Origin: Solenopsis invicta
Taxonomy: Eukaryota; Arthropoda; Insecta; Hymenoptera; Formicidae
Direction of reading: 5' to 3'
Assembly (NCBI RefSeq): GCF_016802725.1
Contig: NC_052665.1
Coordinates: 9,874,001-9,938,000 of the forward strand
Length of the DNA stretch: 64,000 nucleotides
How positions within the stretch are numbered: the first letter of the stretch is position 1; each line of letters begins with the position of its first letter. Under the pieces are notes generated by a model. The model did not search any database. It was not told where the DNA came from and saw nothing but the letters and a program-made list of their open reading frames with translations. Positions 37,646 through 49,895 of this stretch are shown in pieces. A program made the position numbers and the translations under genes.

Positions 37646-38409
37646 AGCTCAATTATGGGTCTAATTGAAACGATAACTTTGTTATAAAAATAAATAAAAT
37701 TTAAATAAGTTTAAATCTGTTTCTATCATTTTCTACTGATTTTTTAAACGATAGATGTAAAATGATATTTGGATAAGCTTGATAGCCCGACGCTTTATAA
37801 ATGGCAGAGATTAAATTAATTTAATACAAAATCGATCGTGACACATTCTACTATTACAAATATGTGTCTCCAATCATGCGTCTATTATAGTACATTATAG
37901 ACACTATTTTAATCGTTAGATAGACATTAACGATATCTAACTGTTAACAGCTGATTATATATTCATCTGTCCCAGTCAGAAGTGAAACCATCGATCCGTC
38001 TTTGAATAGGATTCAGCGAATAACGGGTAACAGTTATACACGGAGTCTCGTATAATTGAATTATTCTGTGATATACAATTATTAATACGCGAAATTAGAA
38101 TTAAAGAAGATGTTAAACTGATGGCCAATTTCGGAAATGAGAAATCAATTAATTGCGACGTTAACTCATTTAACTTACTCTTGCATTGAATCACAATTTT
38201 CTCGCTTTGTAGCTGGATTTTCAACCGAGCATCAAATGGAATGGAAGTAATGAGAATACGGATTTTGAGGAAGTACTAGAAAAGCACCCGAGTCTTTTCA
38301 ATAATTCATGAGCTGTGATATTCGTCCTATCAATATTTAATTTATTATAAATATAAATGTATCATTATATTAATAAATTACAAAAATTATTTGTAATATA
38401 TCAATAATG

Positions 38410-39240
38410 TGCAATGGCGTGCCAAAGTTTCCGGCCAGTGGCATTTTATACTCTATTTTATTTAAAAGATGCTTAATGAAATTTTAATTATTATTATATG
38501 TATAAGTAAGTATAAAATAGCGAAATAATATCGTGAAAGAATATTGTTTGTGTTCATGAAAATATTTATTGTTATAATTGTCATATTTACATAATGCAAA
38601 AGTTTCCGGTCACTTTGTACTACAAGCAAAATTATAAGTCCAAACATCCTATAATACATTTTAGTCAGTTTACATTATATTTTTATGTTAATATTTTGCA
38701 GCCATATATCTTTTGCGATAACAGTCAATGTATTAATTCAATTATTCGATTAATTCAATTGGGTGAAATTTTATTCCATTTTTCTTTCAATGACTTGAAT
38801 AATGCGATCTTATTTGAATGCGTATACTTTCGAACTTGACGATCTATCTGTTCCCACAAATATTCTATCGGGTTCAAGTCCGATAATTGAGATAGCTAAC
38901 TTAAAATTCTCACAGAAAATTTTTTTAACAGAAAACACTCCTTTAATTACTTTGATGTGTGTTTATTTATGGTCCAATTCTACGGCATTTTTTCTTCGGA
39001 ATACGTTAATAAAGCTTTTTCTAAAATTTTTTTGTAAATAGCGTTCATAGAGCCTTTGATCTCAACAGGTGGATCGACTCCTGCAAAGAAAATTCCCCGA
39101 ATTATCACGCTTTCTTCATAGTGTTTTACAGTAGGAGTTTGGTATCGAACGTCATTTCTGGTACCAACAGAACATCTTACATCGCTTCCAAAAAGATTAA
39201 GTTTAGATTTATCTGAGAAAGCTACTCTTTCCCTACAAAT
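38410..39240 (-). mobile_element. Decayed Tc1-type DNA transposon
   Basis: Read on the minus strand from about 39233 to 38590, one frame gives a recognisable Tc1 transposase C-terminal half: VAFSDKSKLNLFGSD, PTVKHYEESVIIRGIF, VEIKGSMNAIYKKILEKAL, then SDLNPIEYLWEQIDRQVRK and a KEKWNKI segment. Several in-frame stops interrupt it. The stretch that should hold the second catalytic Asp (family motif DNDPKHTSK) has lost residues, so it is dead. The left end at about 38410 carries a Tc1-like terminus (CAATGGCGTGCCAAAGTTTC), and a related GTTTCCGGTCACTTTG lies at 38602. The 5' half is missing, and a SINE-like repeat lies just to the right. Confidence 0.8.
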
Positions 39241-39364
39241 AATTCTAAAAAGACCAAGAATTATAATAACAAATCGATAATGAATACCGTATTACCGATC
39301 GAAAGCAGTTCTGCTCAATAATTTTTCAAGTAAATTTCAAGTAAATTTTATAAACATTTACAAG

Positions 39365-39628
39365 ATTTTCCCTAAGCTGCGCGCCGCATACTTGCGGGAC
39401 TTAAAATACAGTTATAAAGATGAATCCGAATATACACGAAATTAAATTGCTAATCAATTTAATTATTTATTTGACATTTATACGCATCTTTACTATCTCT
39501 CCTAATCCCGAAAAACTGTAAAGAAATTATTGCGAAATCTATTACTTCGACCAGGATTTGAACCTAGATTCCTCAATTATCCGGGAAGGGTGTCTTAGCC
39601 AGTTCGACCAGCGAGGCACTTACAATTA
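39365..39628 (-). mobile_element. tRNA-derived SINE-like repeat
   Basis: On the minus strand from 39628 the sequence has an A-box-like CTGGCTAAGACAC and, about 35 nt on, a B box GGTTCAAATCC within a five-pair T-arm-like stem (CTAGG/CCTGG). A body shared with 28698-28905 follows (CTTTACAG, then CTTTATAACTGTATTTTAAG). The acceptor stem does not close, so it is not a working tRNA gene. Both boxes of an internal pol III promoter are recognisable. Confidence 0.6.
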
Positions 39629-40992
39629 GTAATATTTATCGCGATAACCAATGATATAAAAATGAGCGTCCTTTTAATATCAATTTTTATATTATGTGTT
39701 TAATAATTTCAAAATTTATTTTGCATATAAATTTATTACTATATTAAAAAAAAAAAACTAAGAAACTATTTGGCAATTAAGGACATTGGACAATTTTAAG
39801 TGTGATCTTTCGCACAAGTTCTGATTTTATAATTAAGCGAGACAAAAGCATTCAAGATACTAGATTTGGCTTTAGAGTAAGTACTAAACTAACTAAAAGT
39901 TATTGAATTCAAAAACTAAAGGTTCTTTACGTTTATTCTTCTTTAGATAATAAATATTTTGATAGCGAATTTTGGCTCTAAAACCTACTTATAAAGAAGA
40001 TAACAAAGAAAAATTTAACTTATAATGACGTAGCGAAAATAATCCAATTTTGCTGCAGTTTTAGGTAAATAACTTTTAAATAAACAAATAGACTTTAAAT
40101 AAACTCTTTTGCACAAATATTTATTAGAGTTATTTATATATTTTTTAATATTTATAGAAAATTTAGAGTAAATATAAAATTTCACTTTACTTAAATTCTT
40201 ATGAAAATTAAGAGTAGCTGTTATTATGATTTAGGGAAATTTCTGTTGAAGTTAAGAAAATCTTCTTAATGTCTATTTTAGAAAAAATTACAATAAAAAT
40301 AAGAGAAAAATTCTCAAGTTGAGGCTACAATTTTTGCGGTGCAATAATAAAACACTCTATAGAATTTAAAATTTTTTTTATACTTTAAGATTCCTGGTAA
40401 AATTATCCGATAAAAAACGATAAAAAGTGATTCACATTTGTAACTTTACGAACCAAATTCCAAATTATATTTAAAACAATAAAATTTTTTTTATCGGATT
40501 CTATTTATTTATTTTTTTTTTTTTTTTTTTACTTAGGTATGTGACACATTCTTAAAAATTCTGTATGAGATCGCAAATAATCGTATGAAATCACGATCAG
40601 CACCACGTAATACGTAACACGAGGCTCGAAGGGATGAAGAATTGGTTCCGACACATCGCCTCGAGGATTTCTCAGGGCAATTTACACCCGACATAGAGAA
40701 AACAGAATTACGGCCGGCACAATAAAGTTTTGCGGCATTATAAAACGTACTCCGGGGAAACCTTAGGTTTATCCCCGCGTAAAATCGAGCGAATGCTCGC
40801 GGCTGTTTCCGTTCCCGCGTAAGAAAAGCAACCGGAAGTCGCGGCGATGCGGCACTCGCTCTCGCGTTTTATCAATTCGAAGAGCCTTCGCGCGTCCAAA
40901 TAATTATGTAAAATGCATCGAGCTGTGTTTCGAGAAGCGGCGTTCGACAAACGGCCACACGAATATCAATGTTGCGATGTCTGTCACGAATA
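39629..40992. other. Gene-less intergenic stretch
   Basis: AT-rich up to about 40.55 kb, including a poly-T tract near 40.51 kb, then a GC-rich patch (40.6-41.0 kb). The 70-aa ORF at 40738-40950 is unsupported. Confidence 0.4.
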
Positions 40993-41703
40993 TGTAGAAG
41001 AAAGTAGCATCAAACATTAATAATAAATTAAAATTATCACTCAAAAAAAGAAGCGTATATTATTAAAATATTTCTGCCTCCGTTTTTTAAATACTTAAAA
41101 ACGTTTTAGTTTTAAATAATTAAAATTAAAATGTTTTTAACCGCAGTTCGTCACACCTTCCACCATTTTTCATTACTTTCCCCGCCACAAGGACTGTGGA
41201 ACCTTGTATCTTTGTCATGATATATCTCTGAACATGTAGAAAACATATTTTTTAGTTCAAAATAACTGAAATCGATAGAAGAAGATATAAACGATAAGCA
41301 TGATAGGAATCCAAAATATTTTATTTTTTAGTTATAATTAAAATTGTTTTAATAAATTGCATTGCAAAAAGTGATTACTTTGAATTTAAAACATTTCAAA
41401 TTTTTAAATTTAAACTTAAAGCAAAAATACTGGTGGAATTTTGTAAACAGTTGACTTTTTGGATTAACAAAAAAATAGTGTAAAGATAATATAATCCGAC
41501 ATATTTTTTTCTCTCAACTCATAAAGATCATTATTATTGAATAAAGATACATTTTTCTTTATGAAACAACCAAAATTTTTTCGTATAAGCAAGTTATATC
41601 TGTTTAAGACTAGCAAATTCTTTAAGAAAAAGGTTTTATATTCTTGCTAATATATATGAGACAACGAGATTGTTGATTCGATACTAATTTTTTTCTGTAT
41701 AGA
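40993..41703. mobile_element. Family D element carrying a family C arm
   Basis: Left end AGCATCAAACATTAATAATA and right end TTGATTCGATACTAATTTTT correspond to the family D termini at 23.0-23.3 kb. Within it, at about 41039-41140, lies a family C arm (TCTGCCTCCGTTTTTTAAAT), so the element was enlarged by a later insertion. AT-rich and without coding capacity. Confidence 0.45.
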
Positions 41704-42627
41704 ATTAACGACGGGGGCGGACGATATTTTGAAGTTATAAAATCCTTCGTCGAAGTTGCTTTTCGCCTCTATCTTCCTTTTCTCCTCTTTTTTTTTCCTG
41801 GATAAGAACCGGCACTGAAGAACAATTCGAATTCGGCGACGGGAAGCTGCGCCTCTCGGGAGAAATCAAAGACCGTCCTTCGGATTCTATGACCGCGTGT
41901 CAGATAAAAGAGACCCAGTAATGTCGCGGCGCGGTGGTTAAAAATAAATGAACGAACGAGAACGCACGCCGCGCCGTGCCCAGGGGCCTTCGTGTGTCCG
42001 CGAAGAAGCAGCCGCCAGGATCCTCGCTCGTGAATTAAGATGCGCGATGTGGAGTCGATTCTTGCGAGACTCCTGTTCCGCTCGTTACACTTTGAATACA
42101 AACACTGGTCGAGTCAACAAACGAGTTCTCCTGATACACGTCCATACGTGTCATATTGGCAAAATGCCTTTGTCTTGTTTAACTATAAAACCAGGACTGA
42201 GATAATCGATCTCAAAACTCACGTTTGAAATCGCCCAATTCCGTTAGTTGACGAGTGGTTGAATTTTTGATTTTTTTTTATTTATATTATTTATTGACAC
42301 CAATAATTATAATATTTATAATTTAACTTGTCAATTTTTATCTTTTCTACAGAATCCCGAAATAACATTAGCGTGTCATTGAATAAAACACTGTCCTAAT
42401 TGAAAATACTTGCAAAAGTTTGTACATATATTTGTACTGTTAAATTTGTAATATCGAATTATATTCAATTAAAGTTATTTTTAATTCCATTGTCAAGTTA
42501 TATCTATTTTGAATTGTTCTCGTAGATTGTTATTGCTCCTTAATATGTTATTAATTTAACTAAACAATAAATTTGAACAATTTAAATAAAAAAAAATATA
42601 TAATGAATTTTACTCAAATTTAGTTTA

Positions 42628-42905
42628 TTAGAGGAGAAGAGAGTAATATGTGCTACTGTGGACATTATCGCTACTTCTATTATCTCCGTTATTAGGTGAT
42701 ACATTCTAACAATTGTTTGTAGAATTATTCAATTAGTAGCCCACCCCAGTTCTTTAGTGACGCTAATATATCAATACACAATAACCAACAATTATTATAA
42801 GACATTTTTAATTTTGAGCACTTTTAAACTTTTTTAAGATACATTTTAGCACTTGATTATACATACTTTCTCATTGTTTTTAAACTTGAGCGAATTATCA
42901 CACAA

Positions 42906-42953
<48 letters not shown>

Positions 42954-43404
42954 TCCAGTGTTGTTAGTTAACTTTTTATTCGGCTGTACAGACGCTTCGA
43001 ATTATGCAGAGTTAAACAATAACATGGAATTTTGTTAATATTGTTTTTAAAACAAAATTTTCATATCAAAATATTTCTTCGATAAATCGATTGTTACTCT
43101 AAAGCGCGATATTCACCGTTGAAATATCATATTTTATATTTGTTGTTTAATGTTATATATAAACAGGAATGAAATAATATTTCTCGTGATATCTCTAAAG
43201 TTTTTCTTCGGCCACCGATTATGCAGTGTTTCACATTTTTATAAATCACGTAATTCTAAGTAATAAATATTTCATTACTTTAAGTCTAGAATTTATTAAT
43301 CAACACTTTAATGTAATAGTTCGAATTTGAATATGAAATATTGATTATAAACAGTTATTCAATAAAATAAAAATGAGTACCGTATTACCCTCTTTTTTTC
43401 TCTA
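42628..43404 (+). mobile_element. Family A MITE, copy 2, expanded
   Basis: Same termini as the copy at 12972-13363, in the opposite orientation. It is longer because the middle holds a (TA)n microsatellite (about 42909-42950) and extra sequence through about 43200. The right part (CATTTTTATAAATCACG and TATTGATTATAAACA) is shared with the copy at 53050-53572. Short ORFs across it are fortuitous. Confidence 0.62.
42909..42950 (+). repeat. (TA)n microsatellite within a family A MITE
   Basis: About 21 TA units in the middle of the 42628-43404 element. They account for part of its greater length relative to the copy at 12972-13363. Confidence 0.95.
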
Positions 43405-43854
43405 TTAAGTGTAGAATACATTAATATAGACGCTATTATTTTGAAACTAACAATTAGTACGCAGTTTAAATGAATTGGAAACTCTGTAAAAATGTAAAAA
43501 TCACGATGAAATATTATTTTAACACCAAGATCTTGCTATGACCATCTTGGCTAATCTTCTATTTAATTTGTTTATTTCTTATCTCCCTTTTTTAAATACT
43601 TGAATACTTAAAAAAATTTTATAATAATTTTAATTAATTTCAACAAGTTTGGATTTAAAATATTAAAATGTTTAAAATATCTTTTATTATTAAACACTTC
43701 TTTCTTTCATTAAAGCGCGAAGGGAACAGCAGACACACTAAAAAACACACTAAAAAGATATTTGAAAAGATGTTAGAATGCTTTAATTTTAAGCGATTTG
43801 AATTTAAAACACTAAATATTTAAAATTAAATTTTTTAACAGCTTAAACGTTTTG

Positions 43855-43995
43855 TGTCCATTTTCACCAATGTAGAGATTAACTTTAACGTTGGTTTAAT
43901 TTACTCTTTATCTATTTCTGGTTCTAAAAATTAGAAAAAAATAAAGAGTAAGTTAAACTGAGTCCAAAGTTAATCTACATTGGTGGAAATGGACA
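43855..43995. mobile_element. Family B foldback element, nested copy
   Basis: A 141-bp near-palindrome beginning TGTCCATTTTCACCAATGTA and ending with its inverse, including TACATTGGTGGAAATGGACA. Arms of about 60 nt leave a loop of about 20. It splits a family C repeat: the host reads ...CGTTTTG, then the element, then TTTGTGTTTTAAAT..., so TTTG appears duplicated at the insertion point. A transcript would form a long hairpin. Confidence 0.7.
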
Positions 43996-44109
43996 TTTGT
44001 GTTTTAAATATAAACGCCATTTGAAACTAAAACATTTTTAAATATTTACAAAACGGAGACAGAAATGAAGCATTTTAATATTGTAAATTAAACGTTTCTT
44101 TTTTTGAGT

Positions 44110-47100
44110 ACAGAAAACAAAGATGCAGCATTTGTATTCGAGTAATCGCTTGTTCGCGGGATAAGGCTAAATACGAGCATTTCGCAGCAGCCTCGTGCAG
44201 ACATCGTTAGAAATATTCTCGCGTGCCAGCGATATCGCGTTGCTCGCTTTGCCAGTGGCAAGGTAACGGTCCGACCCGGCAGTTGGATGATGTTAATTAA
44301 CGACGGACGATGTTTTGTTATTCGACATCAATCATGCGCTCCGTTTGCCGATCGGTAACGGTGATTCTCTTACGGAGGCTCTCGGATTTTTTTCGTTTTA
44401 GTATGGTAATACGGGCTCGCGTATAAAGATACACCTTCGGTCTTGACCTTCGCTTCGGCCGTCGAAAAGGAAGCAAAGGAACCGTGTCGAGTGTTCGCCC
44501 ATCCCTCCCCCTCACCCTCCCCCTCCACCTTCACAAAAGGTAGTACAATAAAAAAATCTGAAAATATCTGTCGATGTGAAAAGAAAAGACAAGAAACATA
44601 TAAATAAAAATAAAATCGAAGCGACACACGCGACGCGACGCGACGCGACGTCGCGTCGTCCTTGATGACGAAAAGCTTAAAAATTCGCGACGAGTATCGT
44701 CGATCTGCCTGGGACGTTGAGCGATCGATAACGAGTAGGATAAATGGCCCAATACTAACAGTAAATATTGAAAATTCAATCTTAAATGTTTTTCTGAATA
44801 TATAAATTCAGCCTTGGTCACAAGTACTAAGCACTTTTAACTTGAGAAAAAAATTAATAAATTATAGTTTGTGTTTCAAAAATAATGAATTAAAGTTAAA
44901 AATAAAATCATTAAAAATTAAATAAATTAAGTTAAAGTTATTAACTCTTTAACTTTATCTAACTTTATTATCTAACTTTCAACTTCTTAAGTAATTACTA
45001 TCCAATTTTCAAAAGTAAACTCCTAAAGAATTGAAATAAAATTACATAACGTGTAATTTTACTTGAATTTTTAAAGAGCTTACTTTCCAGTAAAAATACA
45101 TACAACTACTACGTAACATATACTTTAAAAACAAGTGTTTAATTTTACGATATGAAAATATTATATTTCTATCTTTCTTTAAATAGTTTTTTTAAATAAG
45201 ATAAGTGTATCCTATATAATCTAGTACCCAATATGACCTACTTGCTATTTCTAGGTAGTTATATGTTGAATTGGACAAATAACGATAGTATATCGTACAG
45301 GCTGTCAATGTAACTTGTTTCAATAGTTGACTGCTCAATGCTTTGTATATTTTGTTGTTGGCGGTAAAGTTAAAAGTAGAATTTTCTTAATTATGGTTTT
45401 CATGATCTATGATAATATTTCATAGAAAAGTTACTGCTTTCTATAACCATCGAGTGATGGTTATTGATCTCTGCAGTTCCTATTATTGTAGCTTTATATT
45501 TATACTTTACAACGCTGTATTTTATTTATACTTTCGTCATCCTGTTTATAACCAATGTAAAAAAATTCTTTATAAGGTAGAACCAATATGGCCTAGATCA
45601 ATAATAAGTACACACACATTGATTGTAATGTTTTTTCAGTACTTTTTATTACTTCAAATCATAAATTTTAATCCACCTATTAAAATCCAATTCATAAATC
45701 ATGATTTCAAGGGATAAAGTTAAGATAAATAAGTTAATTATTTACTTAATGAATTGTTGATGAAAATTTTCTTTGTGTACTCTTATATGTCAATAAATAA
45801 GTCAATATAATATATTAATAAACTTATAAACTTATAAATGTAATTACATCACTTTATTATCTATTTTTCTAACACTTATAAAAAAATAATATAATTAGAC
45901 CATATTGAGTAACATATATACCCAATATGATCTAAATGACACTTTTTCTAAAAATCTTTATTACATCCACGTAATCATTTGATACTGTCCCATATTTTAA
46001 ATTCATATTTAGAAATGTTTTTTACTTTGAATCTGGTCATCAGTTTTTAATTTTTAACACATCAAAAAATTAGAAAAAATTGCAAAGTTTAGATAGGCCA
46101 TATAGAGTACAGGTACCTTACTATCATTTTGGAACACTTAAAAATTGTTCACTTTTAAACAATGTTTAAATTTAAAACGTACAGTAAAACGTTTGAAGCT
46201 ATTAAAGATGATTCAGCTTCATAAACGTTTTATTATTTTGAATCTAAACACCGTTTAAAACTAAAACATTTTCAAGTATTTCAAAAATAAAGACAGAAAT
46301 AAAATATTTTAAAATTAAACACTTCTTTTTTGAGTGTAAATACAATAGTTTTACAGTTATATGGCTATTACACGCGTAACTTATTTGCAGAGTTACTGTT
46401 ATAATAGTTTGTTAAAAATAAAACTTTAATTTTCTAATTAAAAAAGAAGGCATTTCAAATTTCCACTATTTTGGAGCATTGTCAGTAAGTGGGCCCTTTA
46501 TTCTAACAATAAGCTTTGAACGACCGGTGTAAAACGTTTGAGACGAAACACTCGAACTGTGAATGATAAAGAGAAGCTCGAGATGAAAATTTCGCGAGTC
46601 ACCGGTATTTCGGCACGTAGGTGTGACATACATGTTGACCTTCGCTATGGTCTCGACAAAGGCGAGAGAAAAAGGAAATAATTAAAGGAACGAAAGAACG
46701 GAATGGAACGCACGGTAAACAATCTCGTGTCGACGATCCCATCGAGATTCTAAGTTAATTCACGCGTGGGCTGACGGTATTTACGATATCGCTCGCAAAG
46801 CCGTTATCAGGAACGGGATTCGCGGAACCTAATGGAGAAAGATGACCAAAATGACAAATGCGAGGGCGAATCGTTCCTTAATGTCCGATGCGTATAAACT
46901 GATGCGAATGTATAATTGTGTATTGCGTATAAAAGAGTTTGATGCACAAAACAACAGAAGGGAAAAAAAATATCTTCATATACTTATATCTAAATTACGC
47001 AAAATGTCATGAATATAAGATTGATACATCAGAGAAATGTAGAGAAATGTATAAAGATCATCACCACTTAACACCTACTTTAAAAAGTAGAACGCATAAA

Positions 47101-49248
47101 AAAAAATGTGTTTTACTCTTTAAAGCAGGTGATAAGTAGTGATAAGCAGATTAATGAAAGATAACTCTCCTGGAAATTACAAGAATATTTCCACTTACGT
47201 ACACTATAATTGTAAGAAAAATGTTTAATTATAAGATAGTAAAATTAATAAAGTTTTGTTTTTGTCTCAGTTTCTTAAATATTAAAAAATGTTTTAGTTT
47301 TATAAACGGAATTTATATTTAGAACATTTAAGGCATTTAATTGCAATTTGCAAACAGTTTTTAATATTTCAGTATTTTAAATCTAAACATCAGAATTGAC
47401 TAGTATCTAACTAATTAAAAGTTAAATAATAATATAAAATGTTAATAAATTTTAACTTAATTTAATTAATTTTAAATAATGTAATTTTTAACTTTAACTA
47501 GTTATTTTTGAGCACAATCTTTAATTTATTGATTTTTTCTTAAATTAAAAATTTAGCTAGTAAAAAAAAATAAAAGAAAATGTTTTTTATAAAAAAATAT
47601 TTGTTACCTCACATAAACCTCATTTAGAAATAAAATATTAAAAATTTTGTTTAATGATATTTATTGTATATTATTATTATTTTGGGTAATCTAACTTTAA
47701 AAAATTAGGAATTTCTAATTTATTATGAATAATAGTTTTCAAAAATTAATTTTTAATTTAACTTAAGTCAATTTTATCTTAACGTAACTTTTAATTTAGT
47801 TAGTTTTTTGTTCATGTAACTTTTAATGTAATTAAATTAATTGTATAAGTCAACAACTTAATTTTAACAAAATATATCAACTATTTAAGTTAAAAAAATG
47901 TATCAGCTTTATTTTATAATAAATATTTTACTTTATAACAATAATCATCTAAAATACATAATACATGTAAAATTAATAATAATATCTTTTTTTAACATTT
48001 TAAAACATTATGTTAAGAAGATAAAAATGTTATTTTTATTCTCTCTCTCTACGTCAAATTTTTGTTCAACTTCTGCTAATAACGTGATAATGAGTATTTA
48101 TTTGATAAAATAATTAACTCAGTTTTAATCGTTTTCTCATATTGAGAATAATTCATTAATTTGTAATTAAAATTAAATTGTTTTAACAATATAAAAAAAT
48201 TGTTTTGACAATATAGCAAAATTGGTAAAACAATAATTTTAATCATGAATTAATTAATCAAATATGATACTATTTTTCAAATAAGACAAAATACATATTG
48301 ATACTAAATATAGATGCACTCGAAATATGAATGTTTTCTTCTATTTCACATTGCATTTATACTGAACTTTATTCTTACATTCCCACTGAAACACATATAT
48401 ATACACACACACGTGTGCACGCACACATAATATTTCTCATAACTTGTTATTTATTTTTCAAAATCCGTAAAAATCTTTATCTATGCAGCTGTGTATTACA
48501 CAAAGCCGGACTGCTATCTGCCTTCAAAGAAGACAGCGGAATCTTAACGAAATAATCGGTTGTCACGGAGCTGTGAGAAACTAATTGCAGACAGCACGAT
48601 ATTAAGATTCTCAAGAAGGAAAAACCGGCCGAATAGAGAGCCGAAGCTCTCGCTTTGATTTTTTCATTATCTTTATAAATCGTGATGTTTAACAATGAGA
48701 ATTACATCGTTATATAGTTGTATAAATCCACTAATTAATCCAAGAATAATCGTTATTGGCAACGCGTTAATTTTACACGCGTTTACGGAAATCTTCGCCG
48801 ATGACTCGGAAATGCACAATTTTGTTGAAAAATTTATATTAAATTTAATACATATCGCATGTCCCGAACAGCCTACTCAAATGTTTGTATTAATTTAACA
48901 CAATGCATATATTGAAAAGAATCACAAATATTATACGTGAAAAAATTAATACGAAAGATGATAACTGTTTGAAAAATAAATTATAGAAGCGTTTTTTTTA
49001 AATAAAGTTAACATTTGTAATATGTTGACACATATATTATTCATTTATTTTTAATTTATTAATTTTTAGAATTTACATTTCAAAATTGCAATTTGTTATC
49101 TCAAATTAACACTTGGATATATTAAAGAAAGGGCCAGTTTTAACAAATATAATGTACTGTACTGTTCGAAGATACGCTCGTTTAGAAATCCTGCGGACGC
49201 GGGATACTTGACGAAGAGAAGAGCGAGCAGAAGAAGAGAAAGACTCAC
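44110..49248. other. Gene-less intergenic stretch
   Basis: A GC-rich patch (44.15-44.76 kb) contains CGCGA-type repeats and an 18-bp perfect palindrome at 44641-44658. The remainder is AT-rich with family C arms, the five-motif element (45225-46109) and a second GC-rich patch at 46.5-46.9 kb. A modestly GC-richer segment at 48.47-48.66 kb is the only place where a downstream exon for the 49.3-kb candidate could be proposed. Confidence 0.4.
45225..46109. mobile_element. TIR element with five copies of a 16-bp motif
   Basis: A TACCCAATATGRYCTA-type motif occurs at 45225-45240 (+), 45582-45597 (+), 45895-45911 (-), 45919-45934 (+) and 46094-46109 (-). The outermost copies face each other and the two central copies form a tight hairpin with an 8-nt loop. 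Terminal plus subterminal copies of one motif are typical of transposase-binding sites in non-autonomous DNA transposons. The 102-aa ORF at 45409-45717 inside has no recognisable domain. Confidence 0.5.
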
Positions 49249-49455
49249 CTGCGCGGCGGAGAGATACCTCGGAAAAAGCGCGAACGAAACCACGGGCTTA
49301 AGCTCATATATATCCAGGTGGGCCTCATTAGAATTCAGATGCACAGGCTCCCGCACGATTGGCTGGTTCGTCGACCCTGCCTCCCGTCTAGAAGCGCCAG
49401 CGATGACGATGACGATGACGACGGCGACGGCGACGACAATGAGGGACAGAATCAT
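49249..49455 (-). CDS. Candidate first coding exon, secreted or signal-anchored protein (unrecognised)
   Basis: Not recognised. A minus-strand ATG at 49455 in good insect context (CAACATG) opens 69 codons that end exactly at a strong CAG|GTGAGT donor (49248-49247). Residues 1-20 are a long Val/Ile/Ala stretch typical of a signal peptide, followed by a polar segment with two Arg and then ELKPVVSFALFPRYLSAAQ. A TATA-like TATATC lies near 49590, and the exon sits in a GC-rich island in AT-rich surroundings. The hydrophobic stretch comes from a near-repeat of GAC/GAT triplets on the other strand, so it may be a microsatellite artefact. A possible next exon starts after a TTTCTCACAG acceptor near 48575. 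In phase it adds only eight codons before a stop, which would give a 77-residue peptide. Transcription is untested. Confidence 0.3.
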
Positions 49456-49842
49456 GTTGTAAGGCAAGTGCGATCCATCGATCGTCGCAGTTCGTCACTC
49501 GCGCTCTCACGAATTGACGTAAACAAACGGGGAAAAAGTTTTCTCTCGCAATTTTCCAACGACGGAATTCGGCGCGTACCGCTTCCTTGATATACTGTTT
49601 AAATTCTTAAATTTCAATGATTTTGTAAAACGCTATCACGAAACAATATGAATTTTTTGCTTACTTTATTATTATGTATTTATATTACACTAATATGATA
49701 ATAATAAAATAAATATAAATAAATGTTTACTATAATATCATATAATAGTTATTATATTATTTAAAAATAATATAATGTATACTTATATATATTTACACTA
49801 ACATAATATTATAATTTTATGTAAATTTCTCTCTTTCTTTCA

Positions 49843-49845
<3 letters not shown>

Positions 49846-49893
<48 letters not shown>
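49846..49893 (+). repeat. (CT)n microsatellite
   Basis: CT run of about 46 bases in AT-rich DNA upstream of the candidate exon at 49249-49455. Confidence 0.95.

Positions 49894-49895
<2 letters not shown>

Noticed and set aside
38866..38886. B-box-like GGGTTCAAGTCCG
   Set aside because: On the other strand this encodes the SDLNPI motif of the dead Tc1 transposase, which explains it fully.
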